Shown here piece by piece: positions 25,970 to 36,500 of a DNA stretch of 64,000 bases (within the stretch, counting starts at the first letter, position 1; every line of letters begins with the position of its first letter). The translations under genes and the position numbers were made by a program. The DNA comes from Synergistaceae bacterium (GTDB lineage: Bacteria; Synergistota; Synergistia; Synergistales; Aminobacteriaceae): contig JAFSKV010000020.1 in NCBI GenBank assembly GCA_017448795.1, positions 1 to 64,000 on the forward strand. Direction: 5' to 3'. The notes under the pieces are model-generated. The model saw only the letters and a program-made list of their open reading frames with translations. It was not told the DNA's origin and made no database searches.

Positions 25970-27001
25970 ATGCTGAGGAAGATTTACCGCGCAACAGTTC
26001 CCGGTTTCATCCGCTCAATCATCAGCGGCATCCGCTCACTTCCAGCAGAGTCCAGAGAGTTCCGCAGGGATTATGACAGGCGGGGCATCAGGCATTCCCG
26101 GACGATTCTGTTCTGGGACTGGGTATTGTGCCGGGCGTTTCTCGGCGCGACCCCGGATGACTACTTCAAGTACAGGTTCTATGACAGGACATGGAGATGC
26201 CGCCGGGAGTTCATCACGTGGCGCAGGATGATGTGGCTGATTGGCGCGTTCAACAATGGCTCGGAAGACGAGAGGATACTTGTTGAGGACAAGACAATTT
26301 TCGCGGAGGCCTTCAGGGATTTCACGAAGAGAAAAATTCTGTCTTCTGACGGCCTTACGCTGGAGGCGTTCCGGGCGTTCGTCAGCAAACTGGGACGGGT
26401 CATCATCAAGCCCGCTGACGGCTTCAACGGCAACGACATATACATTCTCAGCGGGTCAGACGGCGAGGAAGCGATACGCCGGGCATACGGCACGTTCTCG
26501 TCCCACAAGTACACAATCGAGGAAGTACTGGCGCAGGACGGTATGCTCCGCGAGGTCAACCCCGGAACCTGCAACACAATCCGCGTGAACGTCATCAACA
26601 ATCACGGCTCATTCGAGATACAGAACGCAGTGCTCAGGACAGGGCAGGGAAGCAGGCCGGTCGACAACCTTTCATCGGGCGGAATGGTCTCGAAAGTTGA
26701 CGTTGACACGGGAACAGTCATCTCGCTCTTCTGTGATGTCATAGGCAAGAGGCTTCTGGCACATCCGCTCACAGGAGCAGTCATAATCGGCCGCAAAATC
26801 CCCCAGTGGGAGCGCGTGAAGGAGGTCGCTGTTGAGGCCGCAAGGAGAATCAGCCGCGTGAAATACACCTCGTGGGACATAGCGGTAATCACGGGCGAAG
26901 ATGTTGCAATTGTCGAGGGCAACACTTACGGGAATTTCCAGAATCAGCAGATAGTTGACCAAGTAGGACTGTGGGAGCATTACAGGCAATACCTGCGCTG
27001 A
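25970..27001 (+). CDS. Sugar-transfer-associated ATP-grasp protein
   Basis: A 343-residue ATP-grasp enzyme with the nucleotide-binding segment GRVIIKPADGFNGNDI near residue 145 and the metal-binding end region DIAVITGEDVAIVEGNTYGNFQ. Related proteins occur in polysaccharide and capsule loci and are thought to attach amino-acid-like groups to sugars; the substrate is unknown. The upstream gap contains a heptanucleotide repeat. It stands alone, followed by a terminator shared with dut. Confidence 0.8.
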   Translation: MLRKIYRATVPGFIRSIISGIRSLPAESREFRRDYDRRGIRHSRTILFWDWVLCRAFLGATPDDYFKYRFYDRTWRCRREFITWRRMMWLIGAFNNGSEDERILVEDKTIFAEAFRDFTKRKILSSDGLTLEAFRAFVSKLGRVIIKPADGFNGNDIYILSGSDGEEAIRRAYGTFSSHKYTIEEVLAQDGMLREVNPGTCNTIRVNVINNHGSFEIQNAVLRTGQGSRPVDNLSSGGMVSKVDVDTGTVISLFCDVIGKRLLAHPLTGAVIIGRKIPQWERVKEVAVEAARRISRVKYTSWDIAVITGEDVAIVEGNTYGNFQNQQIVDQVGLWEHYRQYLR

Positions 27002-27004
27002 GGC

Positions 27005-27040
27005 AAAAAAATTCCCCTCTGACTCATCATCAGGGGGGAT
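27005..27040 (-). terminator. dut terminator (convergent with the ATP-grasp gene)
   Basis: On the minus strand ATCCCCCCTG pairs with AGAGGGGAAT and is followed by TTTTTT. Confidence 0.7.
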
Positions 27041-27043
27041 TCA

Positions 27044-27487
27044 TTATCTCGTTCCTGTGCTTCCGAAGCCTCCTGAGCCCCGCTTTGTCGGTGTAAGCTC
27101 CTTGACCTCCTGGAACTTAGCCCGCGCAACAGGCACAAATACAAGCTGCGCTATCCTGTCGCCGAATCTCAACGTAAACGGGTCTTCCCCCATGTTCAGG
27201 AGGAGGACTCTAATCTCGCCCCTGTAATCCGAGTCAATCGTTCCGGGACTGTTCGGGATGATGATACGGCTGTTCATGACGAGGCCGCTTCTTGGTCTGA
27301 TCTGGCCCTCGTAACCTTCCGGGATTTCCAGGTAGACCCCCGTCGAGATGAGCGACATTTCACCCGGCTTAATCATGCAGTATTTCATAGAACACAGGTC
27401 AACACCAGCCGAGCCCGGAGTCGCATATTCAGGGATTGCGATTGTGTTAGCCTCGCGCTTTATCTTCACGGTGATTTCGTCAGGCAT
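27044..27487 (-). CDS. dut: dUTP diphosphatase
   Basis: A 147-residue trimeric dUTPase hydrolysing dUTP to dUMP. All five motifs are recognisable: PGSAGVDLCS, RPRSGL, PGTIDSDYRGEI, FGDRIAQLVF and the C-terminal RGSGGFGSTG. The ATG at 27487 shares its A with the pnp stop (TGATG), and GGAGG sits within the pnp end, so translation is coupled to pnp. Confidence 0.96.
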   Translation of the reverse strand: MPDEITVKIKREANTIAIPEYATPGSAGVDLCSMKYCMIKPGEMSLISTGVYLEIPEGYEGQIRPRSGLVMNSRIIIPNSPGTIDSDYRGEIRVLLLNMGEDPFTLRFGDRIAQLVFVPVARAKFQEVKELTPTKRGSGGFGSTGTR

Positions 27488-29838
27488 CAATAACCCCTCC
27501 TGCTCCTGTCATTCCTTCTGCCGCGTCCCTCACGGTCAAAGTCATTGCGTGTTGCCCTGTTGGACGAGTAGCCCCGCTCAAGGTATCTGGCCGATGATGA
27601 CGCGCCTCCTATTCTGTCCTTCATGGAGAAGCTGCCGTGTCCCCGTTCGCGTGAGGCAAGAGTCGTAATCAGGTTGTCGCGTTCTCTTTCGTCAGGGAGA
27701 GCGTAAGCTAGTCCGGCTGAACGTATCTTTTCCTCGTTGGCCATGATGCGCCTGCGTGTCAGGTTTGCACGCCCCTGTTCATCTATTTCCTTCACCATGA
27801 CAAGCACCCTGTCCCCCGGCTTGAAGATGTCCTCAACTCTCGGCACTCTTGCTGTGCTTACCTCGCTGATGTGAAGCAGGCCTTCTTTTCCCGGCAGGCA
27901 TTCCACGAAGACACCGAAATTCAGCAGGCGTGTTACAGTCCCGTAGTAGACTTCCCCGGCGGCCAGATCCCTCGTCAGCGCGAGAACAATTGCGTGAGCG
28001 TCCTCAACCTGCGCCATTGTCGGCCCGGAAATCGTGATTACTCCGTCATCCTCGATGTTCATCTTCACGCCTGTCCGCTGTGTGATGCTCCTGACGACCT
28101 TACCGCCTGAACCGATTACGTCGCGGATCTTGTCCGGGTCAATCTCGAACGAGATTATGCGCGGAGCATCAGGTGATATTTTGTTCGGCACAGGGATAAC
28201 TGACTCCATTTCCTCAAGTATCTGCATCCTTGCCCGTCTTGCCTGGCCTAATGCCTTCTCCAGAATCCCGCGGGTGATTCCTCCTGCCTTGTTGTCCATC
28301 TGGAGAGCAGTAACACCCGCCCTTGTCCCGGCTACCTTGAAGTCCATATCACCGTAATGATCTTCAAGCCCCTGAATGTCCGTGAGAATCTGCACCTTGT
28401 CGCCTTCCTTGATGAGTCCCATAGCTATACCTGCAACGTGGCACCTTATGGGAACTCCCGCGTGCATCATCGAGAGAGAACCGCCGCAAATGCTCGCCTG
28501 GGAGCTTGAGCCGTTGGACTCCAGAATGTCAGAGACAACGCGGATGACGTAGGGGAACTCTTCCTCAGACGGTATGACCGGGAGCAATGCGCGCTCTGCC
28601 AATGCGCCGTGTCCGATTTCCCTGCGTCCGGGCCCTCTGATTCCCTTGACCTCGCCGACTGAGTAGGGCGGGAAGTTGTAGTGTAACAGGAATCTTTTTG
28701 CTGGCTCGTTGAGCTTGATACCGTCCTGAATCTGGTCATCCTCGCCTATCATTCCGAGCGTTGTAGTTGCGAGAGACTGAGTTTCACCGCGTGTGAAGAG
28801 CGCGGAGCCGTGAACCTTCGGAAGGAGTCCAATCTCGCAGGTTATGGGGCGTATCTGATCCATTCTGCGGCCGTCAACGCGGATATGCTCGTTGATGATT
28901 ATCCCGCGCATTATGGCTCTTACCCTGCTGTCTATGAAGGTGCTGATGTATTCTTCCTTTGTGGGGTCTTCCTTGATGAGGTCGCTGAAGTGTTCTAAGG
29001 CTGAGGCTTTTACGGCGTTGATTTTCTTTTCGCGGGGCTTCTTCTCGTGGATTCTCACTGCTTGGTCAATTTCGCTGTCCAGATTTCCGCGTATCCAGTC
29101 GTCTATGTCAGGCAGCTTTTCGGGTAGGGTGATTTCGAGCTGAGGCTTGCCTACTTCCTCCTTCATCTGCCGGAAAAGGGCTATTATCTTCCGTATCTCA
29201 CTGTGAGCGAGCTCCAGCGCGTCAACAAGCAACTCCTCCGAGACCTCGTATGACCCGGACTCAACCATTGTGATTCCGTCATCATGGCCGGCGACAATCA
29301 GGTTAAGCATTGAGTTGTTCATCTGCTTCTCTGTCGGGTTGACGATGAGATTGCCGCCTATGAGGCCGATTCTGACAGCTCCGACAGGCCCGCCCCACGG
29401 TATTCCTGAGATTGAGAGTGCCGCGCTTGCCGCGTTTATGCCGAGAATGTTAGGCGGGTAAACCTGATCCATAGCAAGGACTGTATTCACGATTTGCACG
29501 TCGTTGCGCATTTCGTCAGCAAAAAGTGAACGTATTGCCCTGTCAGCGACTCTTGAGCCGAGTATAGCAGAGTCTGCCGGTTTCCCTTCGCGCTTGATGA
29601 AGCCTCCCGGAATTTTCCCCGCCGCGTAATATCTCTCTTCGTAGTCGACAACAAGCGGGAAGAAATCGATGCCTGTCCTTGCTTCGTCAGACATGCAGGC
29701 GGTTGAGAGCATGAATGTATCACCGTGTGAAGCTATAACTGCTCCGTTAGCCTGCTTTGCCGCGTGTCCTGTCCTGAACACGAGCTCTTCGTCTCCGATT
29801 AGTACGGAGTAAATTTTTTCGTTGTCCAAAGTTTTCAT
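27487..29838 (-). CDS. pnp: Polyribonucleotide nucleotidyltransferase (PNPase)
   Basis: A 783-residue 3'-5' phosphorolytic exoribonuclease with two RNase PH domains, then KH (VIGSGGKVVRSITQRTGV) and S1 (YYGTVTRLLNFGVFVECLPG) domains. It exceeds the usual length of about 700 because of an Arg/Gly/Asp-rich, probably disordered tail of about 80 residues (ending RGRRNDRSRRGY), which may bind RNA. It is cotranscribed with dut and divergent from the ankyrin gene. Confidence 0.97.
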   Translation of the reverse strand: MKTLDNEKIYSVLIGDEELVFRTGHAAKQANGAVIASHGDTFMLSTACMSDEARTGIDFFPLVVDYEERYYAAGKIPGGFIKREGKPADSAILGSRVADRAIRSLFADEMRNDVQIVNTVLAMDQVYPPNILGINAASAALSISGIPWGGPVGAVRIGLIGGNLIVNPTEKQMNNSMLNLIVAGHDDGITMVESGSYEVSEELLVDALELAHSEIRKIIALFRQMKEEVGKPQLEITLPEKLPDIDDWIRGNLDSEIDQAVRIHEKKPREKKINAVKASALEHFSDLIKEDPTKEEYISTFIDSRVRAIMRGIIINEHIRVDGRRMDQIRPITCEIGLLPKVHGSALFTRGETQSLATTTLGMIGEDDQIQDGIKLNEPAKRFLLHYNFPPYSVGEVKGIRGPGRREIGHGALAERALLPVIPSEEEFPYVIRVVSDILESNGSSSQASICGGSLSMMHAGVPIRCHVAGIAMGLIKEGDKVQILTDIQGLEDHYGDMDFKVAGTRAGVTALQMDNKAGGITRGILEKALGQARRARMQILEEMESVIPVPNKISPDAPRIISFEIDPDKIRDVIGSGGKVVRSITQRTGVKMNIEDDGVITISGPTMAQVEDAHAIVLALTRDLAAGEVYYGTVTRLLNFGVFVECLPGKEGLLHISEVSTARVPRVEDIFKPGDRVLVMVKEIDEQGRANLTRRRIMANEEKIRSAGLAYALPDERERDNLITTLASRERGHGSFSMKDRIGGASSSARYLERGYSSNRATRNDFDREGRGRRNDRSRRGY

Positions 29839-29910
29839 TATCCTCCTGAAATTTTTTCGGGGTATATTTTACCTACATGAACAAGAAAAATCACGCCGGA
29901 GGTGTACAAG

Positions 29911-30921
29911 ATGGCAATGAATGACAGAAGATTTACCGGGCTTTGCATGTCAGGGACTGCTGAGGAAGTCAAAGCGGCTCTAAATGACGGGGCAAATCCC
30001 AACGCAAAGGATGACGAATGCATTACGGCTCTCATGAAGGCGGCTGATTTCAACGAGGACACAAGGGTTATTGCTGTGTTGCTTGAAGCCGGTGCTGACA
30101 TCCGGGCAAGAAGCACCTACTACATGACCGCTTTAGACTGGGCGGAAGGCCGGACTCCTGATAAACGCCGGGAGAAACTCGCTGTCTTGAAGTCGGCTGT
30201 ACTGAGTCTTGATGTGATTGATGATGATATTTTCGCGACGTTCTGCGGTTATGCCAACCCCTGCGAGATTCACGGGGCACTCAAGAAGGGAGCGAACCCA
30301 AACGCCGCTAATACCCCGCACGGCACAACCACCCTAATGTCAGCAGTCCGCAAAAACAACGGGGCAATAGACACGCTGCTTGAGGCAGGAGCGGACATTC
30401 ACGCACGGGACAAAGAAGGACAAACCGCCCTGATGTACGCTGAGACACCCGGAGTCATACGCAGGCTTCTTGATGCCGGGTCTGAGGTTGACGCAAGGAC
30501 TAATGACGGGGCTACATTCCTGATGCTTGAGGCGCAATTCGGGGAGCTTGAGATTGTTGACTATCTGCTTGAGGCGGGGGCTTACGTCAACGCTAGGGAC
30601 AACATGAGGCGGACTCCTCTCTTCTATGCGGCATGGAACAAGGACACGAGAGTCATCACAAGAATAATCACGGAGCTTCAGTCAGCAGGCAAGAATATCA
30701 ACACAATACGTGCGGTGAACGGTGAGACAGCCTTAATGCATTCCGCGAGATATTGCAGGAACGCCGAAGTCATACGCATACTCTTGGGGGCAGGGGCTGA
30801 CCTACACGCACGGGACAAGGAAGGTCGCAACGCGCTGGATTACGCGGAGGCAGGGAGGACTCCGCCGGAAGTCAGGCATGAGGTGAGGCAGTATCTTGCT
30901 GACGCGGGGGAAGGGAGATGA
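29911..30921 (+). CDS. Ankyrin-repeat protein
   Basis: A 336-residue cytosolic protein made of about eight ankyrin repeats, for example GADIHARDKEGQTALMYAE and GADLHARDKEGRNALDYAE. There is no signal peptide. The start is ATG 29911, preceded by CGGAGGTG; the frame upstream begins at a GTG inside that RBS. Its last 50 bases overlap the convergent rsmI gene. Ankyrin repeats mediate protein contacts; the partner is unknown. Confidence 0.85.
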   Translation: MAMNDRRFTGLCMSGTAEEVKAALNDGANPNAKDDECITALMKAADFNEDTRVIAVLLEAGADIRARSTYYMTALDWAEGRTPDKRREKLAVLKSAVLSLDVIDDDIFATFCGYANPCEIHGALKKGANPNAANTPHGTTTLMSAVRKNNGAIDTLLEAGADIHARDKEGQTALMYAETPGVIRRLLDAGSEVDARTNDGATFLMLEAQFGELEIVDYLLEAGAYVNARDNMRRTPLFYAAWNKDTRVITRIITELQSAGKNINTIRAVNGETALMHSARYCRNAEVIRILLGAGADLHARDKEGRNALDYAEAGRTPPEVRHEVRQYLADAGEGR

Positions 30922-31765
30922 GATATTTCTTCACGTCATTCTTTGGGACGCTGTAACGCTCTGACAGGGACGAGGCTGTATCTTTCACGCTCATTCCAGC
31001 CTGATACATGGACGAGGCTTCATCTTTCCACGAGTCATCAGCGGCCATGTTTCCCCCGTCAACAATTTGTGTGATGGTGGTTTTGTGCGTACAAATTGCT
31101 TTCTTGTCCCGCCCAGCTACAACGAGTACTAATTCACCCCGTATTCCCCCACTGACACGCCCAAATATCACGCTCAGAGTCCCGCGCACAGACTCTTGAT
31201 GTATCTTGCTGATTTCCCGGACTAAAGCCGCCTCCCTGTCGCCGAAAACTTCCAGCATGTCCGCAATGTCCCGGCTGACTTTGTGGGGTGAAACGTAGAA
31301 GCACAATGTCCCGGCAAAATCTTTCACGGCCTCGAACAGCCTCACTCTTTCCCCGTGTTTCTCCGGCGGAAATCCCGCGAACATGAACGGCTGAGGACTC
31401 AATCCCGACAGCAATACGGCGGGGATTAGTGCATTCGGTCCGGGCAACACGTCAACCGCAAGCCCTTCATCCATTGCCCGGCGCAATAATATCCAGCCGG
31501 GATCGGAGATTCCCGGAGTCCCTGCGTCAGAGATCACTGCGACATTCACGCCCTCACGCAATTTTTCCAGCAGCAAGGGGAGCTTGTCATTCTCATTATG
31601 GACGTGAAAAGATGTCAGCGGCTTGTGTATGTCATAATGACGGAGCAATATTCCCGAAGTCCTCGTGTCCTCACATGCGATAATATCCGCCTCACGCAGG
31701 ACACGCAAAGCACGAAGCGTAATATCCTCAAGGCTGCCGATTGGTGTCGGTACAAGTGTCAGCAT
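30872..31765 (-). CDS. rsmI: 16S rRNA 2'-O-methyltransferase RsmI
   Basis: A 297-residue tetrapyrrole-methylase-fold enzyme methylating C1402 of 16S rRNA. PTPIGSLEDIT, CEDTRTSG and SDAGTPGISDPG are conserved. The C-terminal half is about as long as usual, and its last 17 codons overlap the ankyrin gene on the opposite strand. The ATG shares bases with the stop of the metallophosphoesterase gene upstream. Confidence 0.93.
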   Translation of the reverse strand: MLTLVPTPIGSLEDITLRALRVLREADIIACEDTRTSGILLRHYDIHKPLTSFHVHNENDKLPLLLEKLREGVNVAVISDAGTPGISDPGWILLRRAMDEGLAVDVLPGPNALIPAVLLSGLSPQPFMFAGFPPEKHGERVRLFEAVKDFAGTLCFYVSPHKVSRDIADMLEVFGDREAALVREISKIHQESVRGTLSVIFGRVSGGIRGELVLVVAGRDKKAICTHKTTITQIVDGGNMAADDSWKDEASSMYQAGMSVKDTASSLSERYSVPKNDVKKYLISLPPRQQDTASPHA

Positions 31766-32832
31766 TATTCCTCGCGCACAATGTCAATCACAACAACTTC
31801 CGGCGGAACAAACAGCCTCATCATTGCGCGGTTGAAGCCTGCTCCGTTGCTGACGTAGACATAGCCGCCTGCCTTCCTGGTGAGTCCCTGCTGACTGTTT
31901 AGAGCCTTGTCCTTGAAGTAACCCAACGGCCAGAACTGCCCGCCGTGCGTGTGGCCTGAAAGCATGAGGTCGAAATTTCCCCGCGCGTCATTGGGGATTC
32001 CGGGACGGTGCTTCAGGATGATGGTGAAGCGGTCTTTGTCTTGCGGCTCAAGGTAGGGGCGTATCCAGCCGTAATGTACATCTTCTAGGCCGATTATAGT
32101 TATCCCGGCGGTTTCTCTGCGTTCGTTGATGAGAAGGTCATAGCCGCATTCACGGATTATGCGCTCGTGGTCAACGTCAAGGATGATATAGTGTTCATGA
32201 TTTCCGTTGACCGCAAACGCTCCGTAACGCGCCTTCCTTGCCGCCTCAGTCAGCATCTCAAGCTCGCGTTTCCTCACCGACAAATCCCCGTCGAAAATAT
32301 CACCGCCAAGCAGCAATATATCCGGGCTTGCCTCGTCGACGATTCTCATTGCCCGCTCAAAGTGCGCAAGTGTGTACAGCCCTCCTATGTGTACATCAGT
32401 CAGCAGGACAACGCGCAGTTTCTCTGTGCCTTCAGGGAGCTTTCTTGTTGGGATTGTTACGTGTACAGGACGGACGTAATACGCTTCCCACATGCTGTAG
32501 ACAGTAACAAGAATCATCAGGACGAAAGCGCAGACAGCCTTGCGTTTCGTGAACGCCTTGAAGCCCGTCAGCAGACTCACTCCGAAGAACGCAAGAAATC
32601 CGTAAAGCGTAATGATTATCACGTTCATGTCGACGGCCCGGAGAAGCTCGGCCATGTGATAGGGGAAAATGTCGTATTCTGCCATCATGAAGTCGAACCC
32701 GGCGACTCCTCCCACGACAAGCCACAAGAACATCAGCAGCCACATTCCCCGCAATATGAGCCTTGAGACTCCTGCTTCCCTGAGCTTCCGGCAGATGAAC
32801 CACAACGCTCCAAGCGTCAATATCTCGTACAA
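31765..32832 (-). CDS. Membrane-anchored metallophosphoesterase
   Basis: A 355-residue protein with about four N-terminal membrane helices (about 1-115), followed by a calcineurin-like phosphoesterase domain: LLTDVHIGG, GGDIFDG, GNHEH and GHTHGGQFW. The start is TTG 32832, six bases after GGGAGGAG. It resembles YkuE/YaeI-type phosphodiesterases; the substrate is unknown. It overlaps rsmI by a few bases and follows the TrmN6-like gene. Confidence 0.88.
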   Translation of the reverse strand: MYEILTLGALWFICRKLREAGVSRLILRGMWLLMFLWLVVGGVAGFDFMMAEYDIFPYHMAELLRAVDMNVIIITLYGFLAFFGVSLLTGFKAFTKRKAVCAFVLMILVTVYSMWEAYYVRPVHVTIPTRKLPEGTEKLRVVLLTDVHIGGLYTLAHFERAMRIVDEASPDILLLGGDIFDGDLSVRKRELEMLTEAARKARYGAFAVNGNHEHYIILDVDHERIIRECGYDLLINERRETAGITIIGLEDVHYGWIRPYLEPQDKDRFTIILKHRPGIPNDARGNFDLMLSGHTHGGQFWPLGYFKDKALNSQQGLTRKAGGYVYVSNGAGFNRAMMRLFVPPEVVVIDIVREE

Positions 32833-32846
32833 GTTGTATCTCCTCC

Positions 32847-33581
32847 CTATATGTACCCGTCAGGCTCATAGGCCTTCAGGATTTCAGCGGTGTAATTCCC
32901 GTTCATGTCCCTCACGAAAAGCGGAGGAAGAAGGCTCATCCCTTCCCCGCCGTCCTTCACGAACTCTGACAGAAACACGCCGGAATTATAATTCATGGCC
33001 GGGTAAACAGGGCGTATCCTCTTGGGAATGATTTTGTGATTCCTCATTGCTGACAGGAAAACATCAAGCCTTTCACTCGTGAAAATGGTGAACAGCCTCC
33101 CCCTGCTCTTGAGGACTCTGTGAGAGAACTCGGCGGCATCATCAGGCGTGCATGACACTTCAAGCCTTGACTCTGTCCGGGAAGAATCGGGGCTTTCACG
33201 GCCTGCATTGAGTGATGAATACGGGGGGTTGAAGGCCGCAATGTCGAACTTTCCGCGCGGGAATAGTCCCTTGTCCCTAATGTCCCCGGCAATAAATGTT
33301 ACACGGTCAGCGAGTCCGTTGTTTTCGGCGTTGATAGTCGCAAGCTCCGCAAGCTCCGGCTGAATGTCGACACCAGTAACACGAATATTCCTGTGCTTCA
33401 TGGCCAGCATCAGAGACACAGCCCCCGACGCGCACCCTGCCTCCAGAATCTCGCGCTGTCCTGAACGAACCTTCACCCACGCCGACAATAATACAGTATC
33501 CATGCTGACACGCTGGCCGTTCACTGGCTGTAACAGTCTCAGCCGGCCGAAGAGCATATCATCGCAAGTAGTCTCAAGCAT
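32847..33581 (-). CDS. TrmN6-like tRNA (adenine-N6)-methyltransferase
   Basis: A 244-residue class I SAM methyltransferase with EAGCASGAVSLMLA (SAM loop) and FNPPYSS (NPPY catalytic motif). Proteins of this YfiC/TrmN6 type methylate A37 of tRNA1(Val). Its ATG at 33581 overlaps the smc stop by eight bases, indicating coupled translation. Identity as TrmN6 rather than a related N6-methylase is likely but not proven. Confidence 0.85.
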   Translation of the reverse strand: MLETTCDDMLFGRLRLLQPVNGQRVSMDTVLLSAWVKVRSGQREILEAGCASGAVSLMLAMKHRNIRVTGVDIQPELAELATINAENNGLADRVTFIAGDIRDKGLFPRGKFDIAAFNPPYSSLNAGRESPDSSRTESRLEVSCTPDDAAEFSHRVLKSRGRLFTIFTSERLDVFLSAMRNHKIIPKRIRPVYPAMNYNSGVFLSEFVKDGGEGMSLLPPLFVRDMNGNYTAEILKAYEPDGYI

Positions 33582-36500
33582 AATTCTCCGGGTTTATGCC
33601 GACAACAGCAGACAGCCCCGCCTCAATCATAGTTACGCCGTAAATCAGATCAGCGCGTTCCATTGTCGCCCGCCTGTGTGTCATGGCTATAATCTGGACA
33701 GAGCCGGAATATTCCCGCGCAAGCTCCGCGAAACGCACAAGGTTGTACTCATCAAGTGCCGCGTCAACCTCGTCAAGAACAGCAAGAGGACTCCCGGCCG
33801 CCTCAAGTGCCGCGAATATCAAGGCTATAGATGTCAAAGACTGCTCGCCCCCGGAAAGCTGGGAGATGTTCTGCAGCTTCTTTCCCGGAGGACGCGCGAA
33901 AATTTCGACTCCCCTGTCCCAGACAGAGTCCCCGTCCTGAAGCGTCAATCTTGCCTCACCGCCCCCGAACAGTCTCACAAACAGCTCATTGAAGCGCGAG
34001 TCAATCCGGGACATTGAGGCAGTGAATGAGCGTTCAACCTGTGAGTCTGTGTCTGCAATCAACGCTGTGAGTTCGTCCGCTGATGTGTTCACGTCGTCGA
34101 GCTGGTCTGTGAGGAAGTCTATTCTATCGGCAAGTGAATTGTCCTCGTTGATGTAGCCGAGATTGTACGCGCCTAAAGATTTAAGCTCACGTTCAAGTTT
34201 TCTGAGGGATGAAGTGAGCTCGCGGCCTCCTTCTGTTGACCTTGCCTCGTTCTTGTCGTACGGGTATTTTTCCTCCCACAAGTCAACGAGCTGTGATAGT
34301 TCTGCCTCAACGCGTGAGATTTTTCCGTCAAGCCCGGCAATATTCCCCTTCATGGCCGAAATTTTTTCCGCCGATATAGCCGACTTTTTCCGCAGACGCT
34401 CAAGCCTCTTCACAGCCCCCGCAAACTCGCTTTGATGACGCGCAATTTCCCGCCTCAATGAAAGCTCCTCACTGTGAACGCCGGAAATCTCGCGCCCAAG
34501 ACGGGACAATTCTTCACGGTCTGCCCTCTCAGCCGCAAGCCCGGACTCAATCTCAGCTTCAGCCCGCGAAATCTCCCCGTCAGCCCCCGACAAATCCACG
34601 CAGGCACGCTCAAACAGAGTCCGGGAAACATTCAGCCTCTCAGACAGAAGGCTAATCTCACCCCTGAGAGGAAGAAGGGAGCCGCCTTTGTCGTCAGTGC
34701 GAACGTCAGGAAGCCCGGATAATTCCGCCTCAAGAGCCTCGATTTTCCCGGCCATGTCGTGAATGTCATGCTCCAGTTCCTGAGAACGGGACTCGCATTT
34801 TGCCTGTTCATTCCCGAGACGCTCCAAATTTTTCCCGGCTGACTTGAGGGCCCTTTGTTCCGCGCTGATTTCCGCCCTGACTTCATCAAGTGCTGCCTCT
34901 GCCTCTTCTGCATGATGCCTGATTTCCCGCTCTGACTGTGAAGCCGCCTCAAGCTGCCCTGTCAGCTCCGTTATTCTGGCCGTGAGTCCTTCAAGCTGCC
35001 TGTGAAGCTCGTCTGCTTTCTGCTGTGCAGTAACAGCCCCTGCTTTCTGCCGGAACGCCCCGCCTGAGACTGTCCCGTTTGCCGCGAAAATATCGCCCTC
35101 TGCTGTTGCGACCGGGAATCTTGCTCCATGCCTCACGATTTCCGCGCCGGTTGCGTAATCCCTCACAATCAGCAAATCCCCCATCATGTGAGAGACTGCC
35201 CCGCGCCATTCTTCGGCAACGTCAACAAGATCCATAGCCCAGCCTATTACCCCGTCCCCAAAAGAAAGCCTGTAATCCCGCTCCCTTTCCCTGCATCGTT
35301 CAAGCGCAAGGTACGTAACACGCCCGGCCTTGCTGGATTTCAGGAAGTCTATACCCTCTTGGGCTTCCTCCATTGTGCGGACTAACAGCCAGTATTGCCG
35401 CCCGCCCAGAAATGCCTCGACAGCCTCCGCGACATCCTGGCTTCTGCACGTGAAGACATCAGCCGCCGCTTTCGGCCTGGAACACAGCAATCCTTTTTCC
35501 GCCGCTGTGAGGATTATTCTGACTGCTTCGGGGTATGTTCCTTGTGTGAATGCTGCTGACTGGCTGAGATGGTTATACTGTGATTCAGCGTGGGACAAGT
35601 CGCGCCTCAACGCCTGAATCTCAGAGCCTTTCTGCTGGTACGACACTGTGAGACGCGTAAATTCTTCCTCAAGGGTATTCCTGCGTTCGCTGAGATGTGA
35701 GAGTGTTTGCTGACGGGATGACAATTCCGCTTCTGTCTCTGAGATTTCCTGCCTCAATGACTCCTGTGATGATGACACTCTGAGTTCTGCTTCTCTGCGT
35801 GAGAGGGTGAGCTTCATCCCGGCCATGTCATCGAGCAGCTTATTGCGCCGTGAAATTACTGCCTGTGCTTCCTGATTATGCCGGGAAATTTCTGCTTCCA
35901 GCGCGGAATATTCCTGCTGTTTGCGGTCAAGCTCATGCCTGAGATTCTCGCACTCATTTCCTGCGCGTTCCCGTTCCTGCGACGATGCTTCGCGCTTAAG
36001 CCTGAGAGTGTCAAGCTCATCCGTGAGAATCCTGCGGCGTGCTTTAATGTCTCTTGCCTGTGTGGAAATAATGAATGCCCGGCGGTGAATTGCTTCCTTG
36101 CGTGAAGTGAGAGCCTCAAGACGTGAAGAGTCCTCAACGCTGACAGTATAGCCCTGAAGTTTTCCCTCATAAGATTTCAGCCCGAACGCCCAGAGCCTGC
36201 CCCATTTTTCCAGACCCTCAAGCCTCGTTTCCGTGATATGACGCTGAAGTTCAAGGTCAGCCTGCTCTTTCTCGCAGAAATAACGCCTCACAAAGTAGTA
36301 ATCATGCCTTAGAGCGTCAAGCTCATCAAGAATCCCCTGCGCCTCAAGTGCCTTGCTTACCTCGTCAGAAATTTCCTGCCTGCGTGATTTCAGCTCGTCA
36401 ATCAGAGTCTGAATGCGCCCGGCTTCTTCCTGTGAGTCATGAAGTTTCCTGAGACTCTCATCACGTTTATCACGGTAACGTTCAATCCCGAAAAGCGAGT

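Noticed and set aside
26241-26601. Long frames on both strands inside the ATP-grasp gene
   Set aside because: They lack RBS and family resemblance and are shadows of the coding frame, as are similar frames opposite hisS, smc and pnp.
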